From Methylococcus sp. (GTDB lineage: Bacteria; Pseudomonadota; Gammaproteobacteria; Methylococcales; Methylococcaceae), in contig QYQA01000060.1 of the NCBI GenBank assembly GCA_007280285.1, positions 1 to 49,564 on the forward strand: a stretch of 49,564 nt of DNA, read 5' to 3'. Below are positions 1 to 9,255 of the stretch, in pieces (within the stretch, counting starts at the first letter, position 1; every line of letters begins with the position of its first letter). Below the pieces are notes generated by a model that was not told the DNA's origin, did no database searches, and worked only from the letters and a program-made list of their open reading frames with translations. The translations under genes and the position numbers were made by a program.

Positions 1-579
1 GAGGCGATGACCACCATCGACGTCAACACCGGTGCTTTCGTGGGCGGGCGAAACCTTGAGGAAACCATCTTCAAGACCAACCTTGAGGCCGCGCAGGCCA
101 TTGCACGGCAGCTGAGACTCCGCAATTTAGGCGGTATTATCATCATTGATTTCATCGACATGCGAGATCAAGATCATCGCCAACAGGTGCTGGGATCGCT
201 GCAAAAAAGTCTCGAAAAGGATCACGCTAAAAACGCCATCAGCCAAGTCTCGAACCTGGGCCTCGTTGAGATGACCCGCAAGCGGACCCGCGAAAGCCTC
301 GAGCACATCCTTTGTCAGCCTTGCCCGAGTTGCAGTGGTCGGGGAGTGCTCAAGACGCCCGAAACGGTCTGCCTTGATATCTTTCGGGAAATTATCAGAG
401 AAGTCCGGCAATATCATGTTCAAGAGCTTCTGGTCCTCGCCTCGAACGACGTGGTGGCCCGACTGCTTGATGAGGAATCAGACACGCTCTCGGAACTGGA
501 AACCTTCACCGGGGTCAAAGTTAAATTCCGCACTGAAGCGCAATACAATCAGGAGCAATACGACATCGTTCTGCTCTAA
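1..579 (+). CDS. rng: Ribonuclease G, C-terminal part (cut by window start)
   Basis: This is the C-terminal part of a ribonuclease E/G family endoribonuclease; the reading frame is open from base 1, so the N-terminal S1 RNA-binding domain lies outside the window. RNase G processes the 5' end of 16S rRNA and degrades some mRNAs. The visible part starts in the catalytic DNase I-like region (IDVNTGAFVG, then IIIIDFIDM) and contains the CPSCSGRG zinc-link motif that joins subunits. The protein stops soon after this, without a long degradosome scaffold, which fits RNase G rather than RNase E. The rng, nitrilase, tldD, pmbA order that follows resembles the rng-tldD neighbourhood of many gammaproteobacteria. 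Confidence 0.93.
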   Translation, partial: EAMTTIDVNTGAFVGGRNLEETIFKTNLEAAQAIARQLRLRNLGGIIIIDFIDMRDQDHRQQVLGSLQKSLEKDHAKNAISQVSNLGLVEMTRKRTRESLEHILCQPCPSCSGRGVLKTPETVCLDIFREIIREVRQYHVQELLVLASNDVVARLLDEESDTLSELETFTGVKVKFRTEAQYNQEQYDIVLL

Positions 580-611
580 TAAAAGGAGGCGATCTAGCCG
601 CGTGTCGCCTA

Positions 612-620
612 TGCTAGAAT
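612..620 (+). promoter_or_regulatory. Extended -10 promoter for the nitrilase-tldD-pmbA genes
   Basis: TGC followed by TAGAAT (615-620) matches an extended -10 element. No convincing -35 hexamer lies 16-18 bases upstream, as is common for extended -10 promoters. It lies about 90 bases before the nitrilase-family start at 710. The same TGCTAGAATCG string occurs upstream of the HEAT-repeat gene at 5437. Confidence 0.4.
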
Positions 621-709
621 CGGCCACCCGACAGACCGATCAGTGTGTTTAGTGACTCAAAAGGGCCGGGATCGGCCTTCTTAAGGAAAAGATTGAGATA
701 GACCGTCCG

Positions 710-1543
710 ATGAAGAAAGCGACCCTCGCCGCCATCCAGATGGCCTCAAGCCCTAATGTCAGCAGCAACCTCCTCGAGGCTGGGCGGCTGATTGAAACCG
801 CGGCGCAGGCCGGCGCTAAACTGGTGGTCCTCCCGGAAAATTTTGCTCTGATGGGGGTCCACGAATCCGACAAGCTTGAGATTAGCGAAACGGATGGGGC
901 AGGCCCCATTCAAGAATTCCTATCGAAAGCCGCGCAACGCCACAAGGTCTGGTTGGTCGGCGGCACCATCCCCATCAAAGCATCCCCTTTGAAAGTCAGA
1001 GCCGCCTCGTTGGTTTTCGATAGCAAAGGACAACGCGCTGGCCGCTACGACAAGATCCATCTCTTTGATGTCAACCTCCCAGGATCCGACGAGCGCTACG
1101 AAGAGTCAGCCACCATTGAGGCCGGCGAAGAGGCCTTGGTCATCGACACCCCCTTTGGCCGTCTGGGATTATCGGTCTGCTACGACATTCGCTTCCCGGA
1201 ACTTTACCGTCAGATGGCCGCTGCTGGAATGGACATTCTGGCGGTTCCCTCGGCCTTTACCCAGCGCACGGGTGCCGCCCACTGGGAGATTCTGGTCAAG
1301 GCTCGGTCGATCGAAAACCTCTGTTATACCATCGCAGCCAACCAAGGCGGCTTTCACATGAATGGCCGGGAAACCTTTGGACACAGCATGATCGTCGACC
1401 CTTGGGGCGCCGTTCTCGAGAGCCTCCCCCATGGTTCCGGGGTGGTGACTGCGAGCTTTGACCGGGATCGAGTGAACAAAGTCCGCGCCGCCTTCCCGGC
1501 CCTTGAACACACCCAGTTCACCTGCCATAGAGCCCCATCATGA
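710..1543 (+). CDS. Nitrilase-superfamily amidase (Nit1/Nit2-like)
   Basis: A 277-residue carbon-nitrogen hydrolase. The Glu-Lys-Cys catalytic triad is visible as E43 (LPENF), K115 (YDKIHLFD) and C157 ([13 protein letters not shown]). The [12 protein letters not shown] block is typical of the Nit branch, which hydrolyses omega-amides and deaminated glutathione as a metabolite-repair enzyme. That role is known for the family and is not shown here. The stop codon overlaps the tldD start as ATGA (1540-1543), so the two are translationally coupled. A nitrilase-family gene next to tldD is a recurring arrangement in gammaproteobacteria. The exact substrate cannot be read from the sequence. Confidence 0.9.
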   Translation: MKKATLAAIQMASSPNVSSNLLEAGRLIETAAQAGAKLVVLPENFALMGVHESDKLEISETDGAGPIQEFLSKAAQRHKVWLVGGTIPIKASPLKVRAASLVFDSKGQRAGRYDKIHLFDVNLPGSDERYEESATIEAGEEALVIDTPFGRLGLSVCYDIRFPELYRQMAAAGMDILAVPSAFTQRTGAAHWEILVKARSIENLCYTIAANQGGFHMNGRETFGHSMIVDPWGAVLESLPHGSGVVTASFDRDRVNKVRAAFPALEHTQFTCHRAPS

Positions 1544-2991
1544 CCCTTGACGCCCAGACCATCGCCCATGAGGTCCTCTTGACCCCTACAGGATTGGCCC
1601 CTTCAGATCTTGACGGGGTGATGCAGCAGCTGTTGAGACCCGGAATCGACACCGCCGACATTTACCTTCAAGCGACCCGCTTTGAATCCTGGGGGCTTGA
1701 GGATGGCATCGTCAAGGAGGGATCGCACAGCATCGACCATGGGGTCGGTATTCGGGCCGTCTCCGGCGAAAAGACCGGGTTTGCCTACAGTGACGATATG
1801 ACCCTCCCAGCCCTGCTGGAGGCCGCAGGCAGTGCTCGTGCCATTGCCCATCAGGGCCAAGAAGGCCGACAAGAAATCAAGACGGAGACGCCGCGGGTCG
1901 AGCTTTACTTGCCCATAGACCCCATAGACTCCCTTTGCGAGGTGGACAAAATCGCCCTCCTGAAACGCCTTGACAGTGAAAGCCGAGCCCTTGATCCGAG
2001 GGTTGAACAGGTTTTTGTCAGCCTTTCAGGGAGCCATGAAGTGATTCTGGTGATGGGCCAAGATGGCGCGCTGCACCATGACGTGCGGCCCCTGGTGAGG
2101 CTCAATGTCAGTGTCATCGTCGAGCACGAAGGCCGCCGGGAACAGGGAAGCTATGGCGGTGGTGGCCGGACCGATTATCGCTATTTCCTCGATGGCGATC
2201 GCGCCTCAGAGTACGCCCGGGAGGCAGTCCGCCAAGCCCTGGTCAATCTCGATGCCGAAGAAGCCCCTGCGGGCAGTATGACGGTGGTCCTCGGGTCCGG
2301 CTGGCCTGGCATCCTCTTGCACGAAGCGATCGGTCATGGCCTTGAGGGTGATTTCAATCGAAAAGGAACCTCTGCCTTTTCAGGACGCGTGGGCGAAAAG
2401 GTCGCCTCGCCCCTCTGCACCGTGGTCGATGACGGGACCCTCCCTGGCCGGCGGGGCTCACTAACGATCGATGATGAAGGCACGCCCACGACATCAACCA
2501 CTCTGATCGAGAACGGGATCCTCAAGGGCTACATGCAGGATAAGCTCAATGCCCGCCTGATGGGCGTCAGCCCAACCGGTAACGGCCGCCGAGAATCCTA
2601 TCAACACCTCCCTATGCCCCGAATGACCAATACTTACATGCTCGCAGGGCCCCATGATCCAGAAGAAATTATTCGTTCGGTGAAGAAAGGCCTTTATGCT
2701 CGTAATTTTGGGGGCGGCCAGGTTGACATCACCTCCGGTAAATTTGTCTTCTCAGCCAGCGAAGCCTATCTCATTGAGAATGGTCAGCTGACCCGACCGA
2801 TCAAGGGGGCTACCCTGATCGGCAACGGTCCCGATGTCCTGACGAGGGTCAGCATGGTGGGCAATGATCTTGCCTTCGATACCGGGGTAGGCACTTGCGG
2901 CAAAGACGGCCAAAGTGTCCCGGTGGGTGTCGGCCAACCGACCCTCAAAGTGGACAGTCTCACCGTGGGTGGAACCCGCGTTCAGGACTAG
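1540..2991 (+). CDS. tldD: Metalloprotease TldD
   Basis: A 483-residue TldD, the zinc-binding subunit of the TldD/TldE heterodimeric protease that degrades unfolded peptides and matures modified peptides such as microcins. The HExxxH metal site is H261-E262-A-I-G-H266 within a GHGLEGDF context. The C-terminal [12 protein letters not shown] block is also characteristic. Length matches the E. coli protein (about 481 residues). The start overlaps the upstream nitrilase-family stop, and its partner pmbA follows within 35 bases, so both subunits should be made together. Confidence 0.96.
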   Translation: MTLDAQTIAHEVLLTPTGLAPSDLDGVMQQLLRPGIDTADIYLQATRFESWGLEDGIVKEGSHSIDHGVGIRAVSGEKTGFAYSDDMTLPALLEAAGSARAIAHQGQEGRQEIKTETPRVELYLPIDPIDSLCEVDKIALLKRLDSESRALDPRVEQVFVSLSGSHEVILVMGQDGALHHDVRPLVRLNVSVIVEHEGRREQGSYGGGGRTDYRYFLDGDRASEYAREAVRQALVNLDAEEAPAGSMTVVLGSGWPGILLHEAIGHGLEGDFNRKGTSAFSGRVGEKVASPLCTVVDDGTLPGRRGSLTIDDEGTPTTSTTLIENGILKGYMQDKLNARLMGVSPTGNGRRESYQHLPMPRMTNTYMLAGPHDPEEIIRSVKKGLYARNFGGGQVDITSGKFVFSASEAYLIENGQLTRPIKGATLIGNGPDVLTRVSMVGNDLAFDTGVGTCGKDGQSVPVGVGQPTLKVDSLTVGGTRVQD

Positions 2992-3022
2992 TTCGTTCAT
3001 TCCTTCCCATACCGGATTTGCT

Positions 3023-4375
3023 GTGTCCACATTGCCGCCTTCAACCCCCAGTGAACTTTCCCTCGATGATCTCAAGAATCTTGTCGGCGACTGCCTTGAA
3101 GAGGCGCGCCGGCAAGGCGCCACAGGCAGTGAGGTCGGTCTTAGCATCGAATCAGGACTCTCGGTCAGTGCCCGACTCGGAGAAGTTGAAACGGTGGAAC
3201 ACCATCGGAGTCGGGGCCTAGGGCTCACCGCTTACCTCGGACAGCGCAAAGGGTCCGCCAGCACCAGCGATCTCAGCCCCAAGGCGATGAAGGAAACCGT
3301 CGAGGCAGCGCTTCGTATCGCCCGCTACGCGGCCGAAGATCCCTGTGCCGGCCTCCCAGATCCAGAACTCTTGGCCCAAGATTGCGAGAATCTGGACCTT
3401 TACTACCCCTGGCCGATTTTGCCTCAAGAAGCCATGGCCCTCGCCATTCGCTGTGAGGATGCCGCTCGGGGGGTTCATCCTGATATCCGAAATTCCGAAG
3501 GCGCCGCCCTCAATACCTTTGAAGGCATCCGGGTCATGGGCAATAGCCTCGGCTTTCTCCATGGCTATGCCTCGAGTCGGCATAGTCTTAGTGTCTCTGT
3601 GATTGGTGAGCGGGATGATCAAATGCAACGGGACGATTGGTGGACCGTCGCCCGCGATGCCCGAGATCTTCAAGCAGCCGAAGCCGTGGGCCAAGAAGCC
3701 GCCCAGCGGGCCCTCCGGCGATTGGGCGCACGAAGCCTGAGCACGCGCCAGTGCCCGGTGATTTTTGCAGCGGACATCGCTTCGAGCCTTCTTGGGCACT
3801 TCATCGGCGCGATCCGTGGCGGTAATCTTTATCGAAAATCCTCTTTTCTTCTCGACTATCTCGGCAAGCCGGTGTTCCCTGATTTCGTCCATATCGAAGA
3901 GCAACCCCATCTCCTCAAAGCACTGGGGAGTGTTCCCTATGATGCCGAAGGGGTTCGCACGACGCCTCATCACCTGGTCCGCGCCGGTGTCCTCGAATCT
4001 TACGTGCTGAGCACCTATTCGGCCCGCAAACTCGGAATGCGTTCTACAGGTAACGCCGGGGGCGTCCATAATCTCATCATCGAGCCGGGCCCCGATAACC
4101 TCGAGGGACTGATGAAGACCATGGGCACGGGCCTTTTGATCACCGAACTCATGGGGCAAGGGGTCAACCTCCTGACCGGGGATTACTCTCGAGGGGCGCA
4201 AGGCTTTTGGGTCGAGCAAGGCATCATCCAGCATCCAGTGGAAGAAATCACGATTGCCGGCAACCTGAAGGACATGTTCCAAGGTCTTGTAGCCATCGGT
4301 AATGATGTGGACCTTCGCGGCAATACCCGAACCGGATCGATTCTTCTTGAACAATTGACCATCGCCGGCAACTGA
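3023..4375 (+). CDS. pmbA: TldE/PmbA metalloprotease subunit
   Basis: A 450-residue PmbA (TldE), the non-metal-binding partner of TldD. Recognisable segments include RSRGLGLTAYLGQRKGSAS near the N terminus and the C-terminal GDYSRGAQGFWVEQG and NTRTGSILLEQLTIAGN region typical of PmbA. No HExxxH is present, as expected for this subunit. The GTG at 3023 is chosen because upstream in-frame codons overlap tldD by up to 77 bases. It gives a length like E. coli PmbA (450). A Shine-Dalgarno sequence is not obvious, so the start is less certain than the identity. Confidence 0.93.
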   Translation: MSTLPPSTPSELSLDDLKNLVGDCLEEARRQGATGSEVGLSIESGLSVSARLGEVETVEHHRSRGLGLTAYLGQRKGSASTSDLSPKAMKETVEAALRIARYAAEDPCAGLPDPELLAQDCENLDLYYPWPILPQEAMALAIRCEDAARGVHPDIRNSEGAALNTFEGIRVMGNSLGFLHGYASSRHSLSVSVIGERDDQMQRDDWWTVARDARDLQAAEAVGQEAAQRALRRLGARSLSTRQCPVIFAADIASSLLGHFIGAIRGGNLYRKSSFLLDYLGKPVFPDFVHIEEQPHLLKALGSVPYDAEGVRTTPHHLVRAGVLESYVLSTYSARKLGMRSTGNAGGVHNLIIEPGPDNLEGLMKTMGTGLLITELMGQGVNLLTGDYSRGAQGFWVEQGIIQHPVEEITIAGNLKDMFQGLVAIGNDVDLRGNTRTGSILLEQLTIAGN

Positions 4376-4398
4376 TCACGGCGACTGTGAGAACCCTG

Positions 4399-5358
4399 AT
4401 GAAAACGGCTTTGATATTCTTGGCGCTCTCCTTACTGCCGCCTGTAAGCCTCGCCGAAGCGCCAGCGCCCATTCGCATTGGCGCCCTAGCCCTTGGGACC
4501 CTCCATTGGGAACTGGCGGTCATCGAAGAGGAGGGCCTTGACCTCGAGCAAGGGTTTAAGATCGAATCACACACCCTCGCCAGTCCCGATGCCGGACGCA
4601 TTAGCCTCATGGGTCATAGCGTCGATCTCATTGTGACCGATTGGATGTGGGTGGCTCTGCAGCGGCGCCAAGGTCAAGATTTTACCTTTTCGCCGTTCTC
4701 ATTGGCCCATGGGGCCCTCATGGTTCCCGCCGATTCAACGATCAAAGCGCTAAAAGATCTCCGCGGCAAACGTCTCGGGGTCGCCGGCGGCGGACTGGAC
4801 AAGAATTGGCGCCTGTTGGAGGCCGCCGCTCAGAAAACGGCCGGACTGACCCTTGAAAAGGACGCCATCATCACCTTTGGTGCCCCCCCACTCCTCAGTC
4901 GATCCTTCGAGGGGGGGCAGCTGGACGCTCTGCTGACCTACTGGAATCATGCGGCAAAATTGGAGGCCTTAGGCTACCGCCAACTGCTGGATGGGCGCTC
5001 CCTGCAGCATCTGATCGGGATCACCGACGATGTTCCGACCTTAGGGTATGTCTTCAGTGCGGCCTGGGCCAAAGCCCATAGCGCCGCGCTCCAAGGCTTT
5101 CTCAACGCCGCCAGTCAAGCCCGCGAACGGCTTTGCACCTCCGATACGGTGTGGGCTAAAGTTGTCCCGTTGACAGCGGAATCAGATCCCAAGGTGACCG
5201 CAGCCCTCCGCCATCATTACTGCGAGGGACGGGTAGAAACCTTCGGCGCGAAGGAAGCAGCCGCTGCCGCCAAGATTCTTGATCTGGTCACCGAACCGAA
5301 TGGCGGAACCCAAAACGCATCGACGGGACTCCCCTTAGGCACCTTCTACACCCGGTAA
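4399..5358 (+). CDS. ABC transporter periplasmic binding protein, NitT/TauT/SsuA type
   Basis: About 319 residues with a Sec signal peptide (MKTALIFLALSLLPPVSLAEA). The mature part has the type II periplasmic-binding fold seen in SsuA/TauA/ThiY-like proteins: a segment running from LHWELAVIEEEGL to SHTLASPDAGRISLMGHSVDLIVTDW, then KALKDLRGKRLGVAGGG, then QLDALLTYWNHAAKLEALGY. No permease or ATPase gene lies beside it, so it either uses distant partners or works with another system. A GTG four codons upstream (4387) is an alternative start. It follows pmbA by 23 bases and is probably cotranscribed. The ligand cannot be deduced. Confidence 0.82.
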   Translation: MKTALIFLALSLLPPVSLAEAPAPIRIGALALGTLHWELAVIEEEGLDLEQGFKIESHTLASPDAGRISLMGHSVDLIVTDWMWVALQRRQGQDFTFSPFSLAHGALMVPADSTIKALKDLRGKRLGVAGGGLDKNWRLLEAAAQKTAGLTLEKDAIITFGAPPLLSRSFEGGQLDALLTYWNHAAKLEALGYRQLLDGRSLQHLIGITDDVPTLGYVFSAAWAKAHSAALQGFLNAASQARERLCTSDTVWAKVVPLTAESDPKVTAALRHHYCEGRVETFGAKEAAAAAKILDLVTEPNGGTQNASTGLPLGTFYTR

Positions 5359-5436
5359 CGACAGGCAATAAGGTGCCGTCTGCATGACAATATGAGGTCG
5401 AGATCATCAAAGGTGATGTTCGATAGGCCTCTGCTC

Positions 5437-5445
5437 TGCTAGAAT
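5437..5445 (+). promoter_or_regulatory. Extended -10 promoter upstream of the HEAT-repeat gene
   Basis: TGC plus TAGAAT (5440-5445) forms an extended -10 element in the 160-base gap between the binding-protein gene and the HEAT-repeat gene. It repeats the nine-base core found at 612-620. No good -35 element is visible. The gap otherwise shows no gene or terminator. Confidence 0.35.
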
Positions 5446-5519
5446 CGCCTTTAAAACCATTCGCCTCAGACTCCGTCTTGGGCCTTTAAACACGTTGAAG
5501 GTTTGACGCCGATTACCCC

Positions 5520-6182
5520 ATGTCGATTGCCCGCATACTTCTCATTACCCTCCTGATCTCCAGCGGGATCGTGGCACTCACCCTCTTTAACCTCGAATCC
5601 GACCCCGGTGACAACGAGGCCGAAGAAGAGGCGGTGAAGACCCTGAATAAGCCCAAGATCGAAACTCCCCAAGCGGCCAAACCGACAGCACCTAATGACA
5701 TGGGTATGCCGGGAGATGAGTCGCTCGATGAAGCTCAGATTGAGCGCGAACAAATCGCTGAAGCCCTGTCGCATCTCAGCAGCCAAAAAGAGGAGGAGAG
5801 GATAGAAGCCGTCGAGCAGCTGGGGGCTTATCCAAGCCCAGATACCGAAGCCACCTTAAGTCAACTCTTAGCCACAGATTCAAACCCTGAAGTCCGTAAT
5901 GCGGCGGCCTTGAGCCTAGGCTCCCTGGATGTTCCTTCAGACGCCACCCTCGCCTCGCTCCTCACCGCACTCGACGATCAGAGCGAAGACGTCCGCTTCA
6001 GTGCCCTTTCAACCCTTGAAGACTTCATGCTGGGCCAGGACGAGGATTCCTCAACTTATAAGCGGATCCGCAGCGGCCTCTCTGCAAAAGCGGATTCTTC
6101 AAGCCTCTCGGAAGACCTCAAAGACTCCATCAAGGAGGTTCTTAAGGACCCCGGCCTCCCTGCCGCCGAGCCTGACAACTAA
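5520..6182 (+). CDS. Membrane-anchored HEAT-repeat protein
   Basis: A 220-residue protein of unknown specific role. Residues about 3-23 form one hydrophobic helix that is likely an N-terminal anchor. An acidic, low-complexity linker follows (roughly 28-75), then two to three HEAT-type helical pairs, for example EERIEAVEQLGAYPS, NPEVRNAAALSLGSLD and SEDVRFSALSTLEDFM. Such repeats form protein-binding scaffolds. The protein probably sits in the inner membrane with the repeats in the periplasm, but the topology is inferred. Its stop lies three bases from the stop of the convergent ABC ATPase gene, leaving no room for a terminator between them. Confidence 0.8.
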   Translation: MSIARILLITLLISSGIVALTLFNLESDPGDNEAEEEAVKTLNKPKIETPQAAKPTAPNDMGMPGDESLDEAQIEREQIAEALSHLSSQKEEERIEAVEQLGAYPSPDTEATLSQLLATDSNPEVRNAAALSLGSLDVPSDATLASLLTALDDQSEDVRFSALSTLEDFMLGQDEDSSTYKRIRSGLSAKADSSSLSEDLKDSIKEVLKDPGLPAAEPDN

Positions 6183-6185
6183 AGG

Positions 6186-7850
6186 TCAAGGCGACAAGCG
6201 ACCCCGCCGAAGCACCGGCAGAGCGTCAAGAAGTCGCCGGGTGTGGGGGCTTTGCGGATGAAAAAGAACCTCTCTGACCGGCCCCATCTCGACCAGCCTG
6301 CCATCGTGCATGACGGCCACTCGATCGGCGAGGGCCGAAACCACCCCGAGATCGTGGGTGATAAAAAGGTAGCTGTGACCAAAGCGCTGTTGTAGGGATT
6401 TTAAAAGGTCTATCACCTGCGCCTGAACCGACACATCGAGAGCACTGGTCGGCTCATCACAGATGAGGATCTTAGGTTCTACCGCGAGGGCCCGGGCAAT
6501 GCAGAGCCGCTGGCGTTGGCCACCTGAAAACTCATGCGGGTAACGGCCAAGCGCTGAGGCCTCAAGGCCAACGGCCGTAAGCAGCGATTGAACGCGATCG
6601 GATCGCTCGGAAGGGTCCATGGAAGGCCTCAAGGCCCAAAGACCCTCCTCAAGAATATCAGCCACCACCATTCTGGGATTCATCGAAGCAAAGGGATCTT
6701 GAAAGACCATCTGCAGCATGCCCCGATCCTCGCACCGGGTCCGACCCCCCTCGCCGGAGAGGGGATACCCCGCCAAAAGGACCTCGCCGCTCACCATGGG
6801 CACCAGCCCCAAGAGGGCCTTCCCAAGGGACGTCTTGCCGCAACCTGAAGCCCCCACCAGCGCCAGAGTTTCACCGGGCTCCATCTCGAAAGACACCCCA
6901 TCAACCGCCGGTGGTCTTGGCTTTTGCCTTGAAAAAAGGCCTCTTTGAGCCTCGTAGCGAACCGTGACATCACGAACGCTTAACAGCGCTTCTCGGTTCT
7001 CTTTTGATGCGATGGATCCACTGAAGGGCCTTTCAAAACACGCGTCCAATCGAGGCATCGCCTTCAACAGCGCCTGACTGTAAGGATGGATAGGGCCATC
7101 GAAAAAGGTCCGTCCGGCGGTTTCAACCAGAACGCCCTGATGCATGACGGCGATGCGATCGGCAAGGTCAAACACCGTCCCAAAATCATGTGTAATCAAC
7201 CACAGCGCCATTCCTCGCTCTCGCTGTAACCTGAGCAGGAGCTCTAAAATCTGGGCTTGCAAGGTCACATCAAGAGCGGTCGTCGGCTCATCGGCAATCA
7301 AAAGATCAGGAAGGCCCGCCAGCGCCATGGCGATCATCACTCGTTGCCGCATCCCGCCTGAAAGCTGATGGGGAAAGGCCTTTAACTGTTCCCGAGGATC
7401 AGGAAGGCCGACCTGATCAAGCCAGGCTATGGCTTCAAGCCGCTGTGGTTCGCCCTGAAGTCCCTGATGACGGGTGATCACCTCACCCAGCTGATAACCG
7501 ATGGATAAGACCGGATTCAGTGAGGTCATCGGATCTTGAAAGACCATCCCGATCCGGCCGCCTCTAAAAGTTTCCATCGCTTGCTCAGGCAGTGAGAAAA
7601 GGTCGACGCCATCGAGAAGGACATCCCCCTCGAGCCTCGTTCCTTGCCGCTGCAAAAGTCGCATCACCGACAAGGCGCTCACGGACTTACCAGAACCCGA
7701 CTCCCCCACCAAGGCAAAACATTCACCCCGATGGATATCAAAAGAAACCCCCGCAACAGCGGTGACCTCACTCTCTCCTTGGCAAAACCGCACCCGAAGG
7801 TCACGAACCGACAGCAAAGGGGATGCCGTCAAGGGTTTTCCTAATGACAC
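6186..7850 (-). CDS. Peptide ABC transporter, fused double ATPase (YejF-like)
   Basis: About 554 residues with two complete ABC ATPase domains in one chain, like YejF/GsiA. Domain 1 has GESGSGKS (Walker A), LSGGMRQR (signature) and LLIADEPTTALD (Walker B). Domain 2 has GASGCGKT, FSGGQRQR and ILICDEPTSALD. It powers import by the two permeases encoded directly upstream. The GTG at 7850 is preferred because GAGG lies eight bases before it; a GTG at 7871, overlapping the upstream stop, is an alternative. The operon order of binding protein, permease, permease, fused ATPase matches yejABEF-type peptide importers. Confidence 0.93.
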   Translation of the reverse strand: MSLGKPLTASPLLSVRDLRVRFCQGESEVTAVAGVSFDIHRGECFALVGESGSGKSVSALSVMRLLQRQGTRLEGDVLLDGVDLFSLPEQAMETFRGGRIGMVFQDPMTSLNPVLSIGYQLGEVITRHQGLQGEPQRLEAIAWLDQVGLPDPREQLKAFPHQLSGGMRQRVMIAMALAGLPDLLIADEPTTALDVTLQAQILELLLRLQRERGMALWLITHDFGTVFDLADRIAVMHQGVLVETAGRTFFDGPIHPYSQALLKAMPRLDACFERPFSGSIASKENREALLSVRDVTVRYEAQRGLFSRQKPRPPAVDGVSFEMEPGETLALVGASGCGKTSLGKALLGLVPMVSGEVLLAGYPLSGEGGRTRCEDRGMLQMVFQDPFASMNPRMVVADILEEGLWALRPSMDPSERSDRVQSLLTAVGLEASALGRYPHEFSGGQRQRLCIARALAVEPKILICDEPTSALDVSVQAQVIDLLKSLQQRFGHSYLFITHDLGVVSALADRVAVMHDGRLVEMGPVREVLFHPQSPHTRRLLDALPVLRRGRLSP

Positions 7851-7860
7851 CGCGGCACCC

Positions 7861-9255
7861 TCAGGAGACACGCCGAGGATCAAAAGCATCCCGCAACACA
7901 TCGGCGAGGAGATTCGCGGGGAGCACAAGACCTAACATGAAACAAAAAGCCGAGGCGAGGGACCACCAGACGACGGGCTCCCGGGCCATCTCAAGACGGG
8001 CCGTATTGATCATATTGCCCCAAGACTCCGTGCTCGGATCGACACCAATATTGACATAAGAAAGGACCGCCTCGGCCAGGACCAGAGAACTGAAATCAAG
8101 TGCCACGGCGATGAGAACCAAATGGAAGACATTAGGGAGGATGTGACGCAGAAGAATGCGGGGCTGACTGACCCCCAGAACCTTTGCAGCCTGAACATAT
8201 TCAAGATTTCTAAGTTTTAGAGTTTCCGCCCGAAGGAGACGGCAAAGACCGGTCCACGAGGTGAGCCCAAGAATGAGGCAGAGCGCTAACAGCCTGACAT
8301 CCGCGCGCAGCGCAAGACTCTGGAAGGCGGCCTCATGGCGCGCCATTGACGCCTGCATCACCAGCATGGCGGCGGCAATCAGAAGAACCCCGGGTATCGC
8401 GTTGAGGGTGGTGTAAACATACTGGATGACATCATCAACCCAGCCTCTGAAATAGCCCGCCAAAATCCCTAAAAGGAGCGACAGCGGAAGGGTTGCAACG
8501 GTGGTGAGGGTTCCTATCAAGATCCCGGTCCGAATGCTCTTGAGACTCTGGTAGAGAACATCGGCGCCCACCTTATCCGTCCCAAGGACATGATAAACCG
8601 CGGCCCATTCGGCCAAAACGCCAACCACCATCGCAAGGAAGAGTCCCGCTAAAAGAACCGCCCTCCATGGAAATCGGCTGCGGCCAAGGGCGATATCGAG
8701 GAGAACCCGACGCTTGTCTCCTGTCCACCACACCACCATGGCCAAGAGGGGAACGGTCAACATCAGCCAAACTAAAGCGCCCTTGAAAAATCCTTTGATG
8801 GCGCGGCGAAAAAGATCCGAGGTTCGCTCCTTGAAAGGATCGATAAGATGGCTGCCACCGTAGCGCAGCCTTGGCGTTGACCAGATCTCACGGCCATCAG
8901 GAAGCCGCACCATTTCCCGCGCATGGAGTTCCACTTGGAGCGGCGCCGAGTAGGTTTTCTCAACAGAAAGACGCAGCCGTTGAAGTCCAAGATCAAGGAG
9001 ACTTAAAGGCTCTGAAGACGCCACCGGCCCCTCACCGGCCTGAGGGACCAGGACGCCCTCTAGCCGGATCGAATCGGCGACCGCGACCAACAGATAGGGG
9101 ATCAAGATGACCAGCGAGACCATGGCCTGAGTACTTTGGAACACCTTTTGCCAGGGCCGCCTTAAGTGGGTCTGGCCAAGGGAATAAACCAAAAGCCCGA
9201 AGAGCCCAAAGAGCGTCAGGAAAAAAAAGACATCCGTGGGCAACAACTGAGGCAT
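7861..9255 (-). CDS. Peptide ABC transporter permease (DppC/YejE-like) with long periplasmic insert
   Basis: A 464-residue inner-membrane permease of the OppC/DppC/YejE group. The C-terminal half has the permease core, including the EAA-type loop (LEYVQAAKVLGVSQPRILLRHILPN) that docks on the ATPase. It is longer than E. coli YejE (341). The extra length lies between the first two hydrophobic segments and an additional N-terminal helix, and contains a hydrophilic region of about 110 residues (VRLPDGREIWSTPRLRYGG). The ATG overlaps the upstream permease stop by one base (TGATG), so coupling is likely. The solute is inferred to be a peptide from the family. Confidence 0.9.
   Translation of the reverse strand: MPQLLPTDVFFFLTLFGLFGLLVYSLGQTHLRRPWQKVFQSTQAMVSLVILIPYLLVAVADSIRLEGVLVPQAGEGPVASSEPLSLLDLGLQRLRLSVEKTYSAPLQVELHAREMVRLPDGREIWSTPRLRYGGSHLIDPFKERTSDLFRRAIKGFFKGALVWLMLTVPLLAMVVWWTGDKRRVLLDIALGRSRFPWRAVLLAGLFLAMVVGVLAEWAAVYHVLGTDKVGADVLYQSLKSIRTGILIGTLTTVATLPLSLLLGILAGYFRGWVDDVIQYVYTTLNAIPGVLLIAAAMLVMQASMARHEAAFQSLALRADVRLLALCLILGLTSWTGLCRLLRAETLKLRNLEYVQAAKVLGVSQPRILLRHILPNVFHLVLIAVALDFSSLVLAEAVLSYVNIGVDPSTESWGNMINTARLEMAREPVVWWSLASAFCFMLGLVLPANLLADVLRDAFDPRRVS

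Noticed and set aside
3218-4354. Open frame of 378 codons on the minus strand inside pmbA
   Set aside because: It is antisense to the clearly conserved pmbA, shows no recognisable domain and has no ribosome site; long antisense frames are expected in GC-rich DNA.
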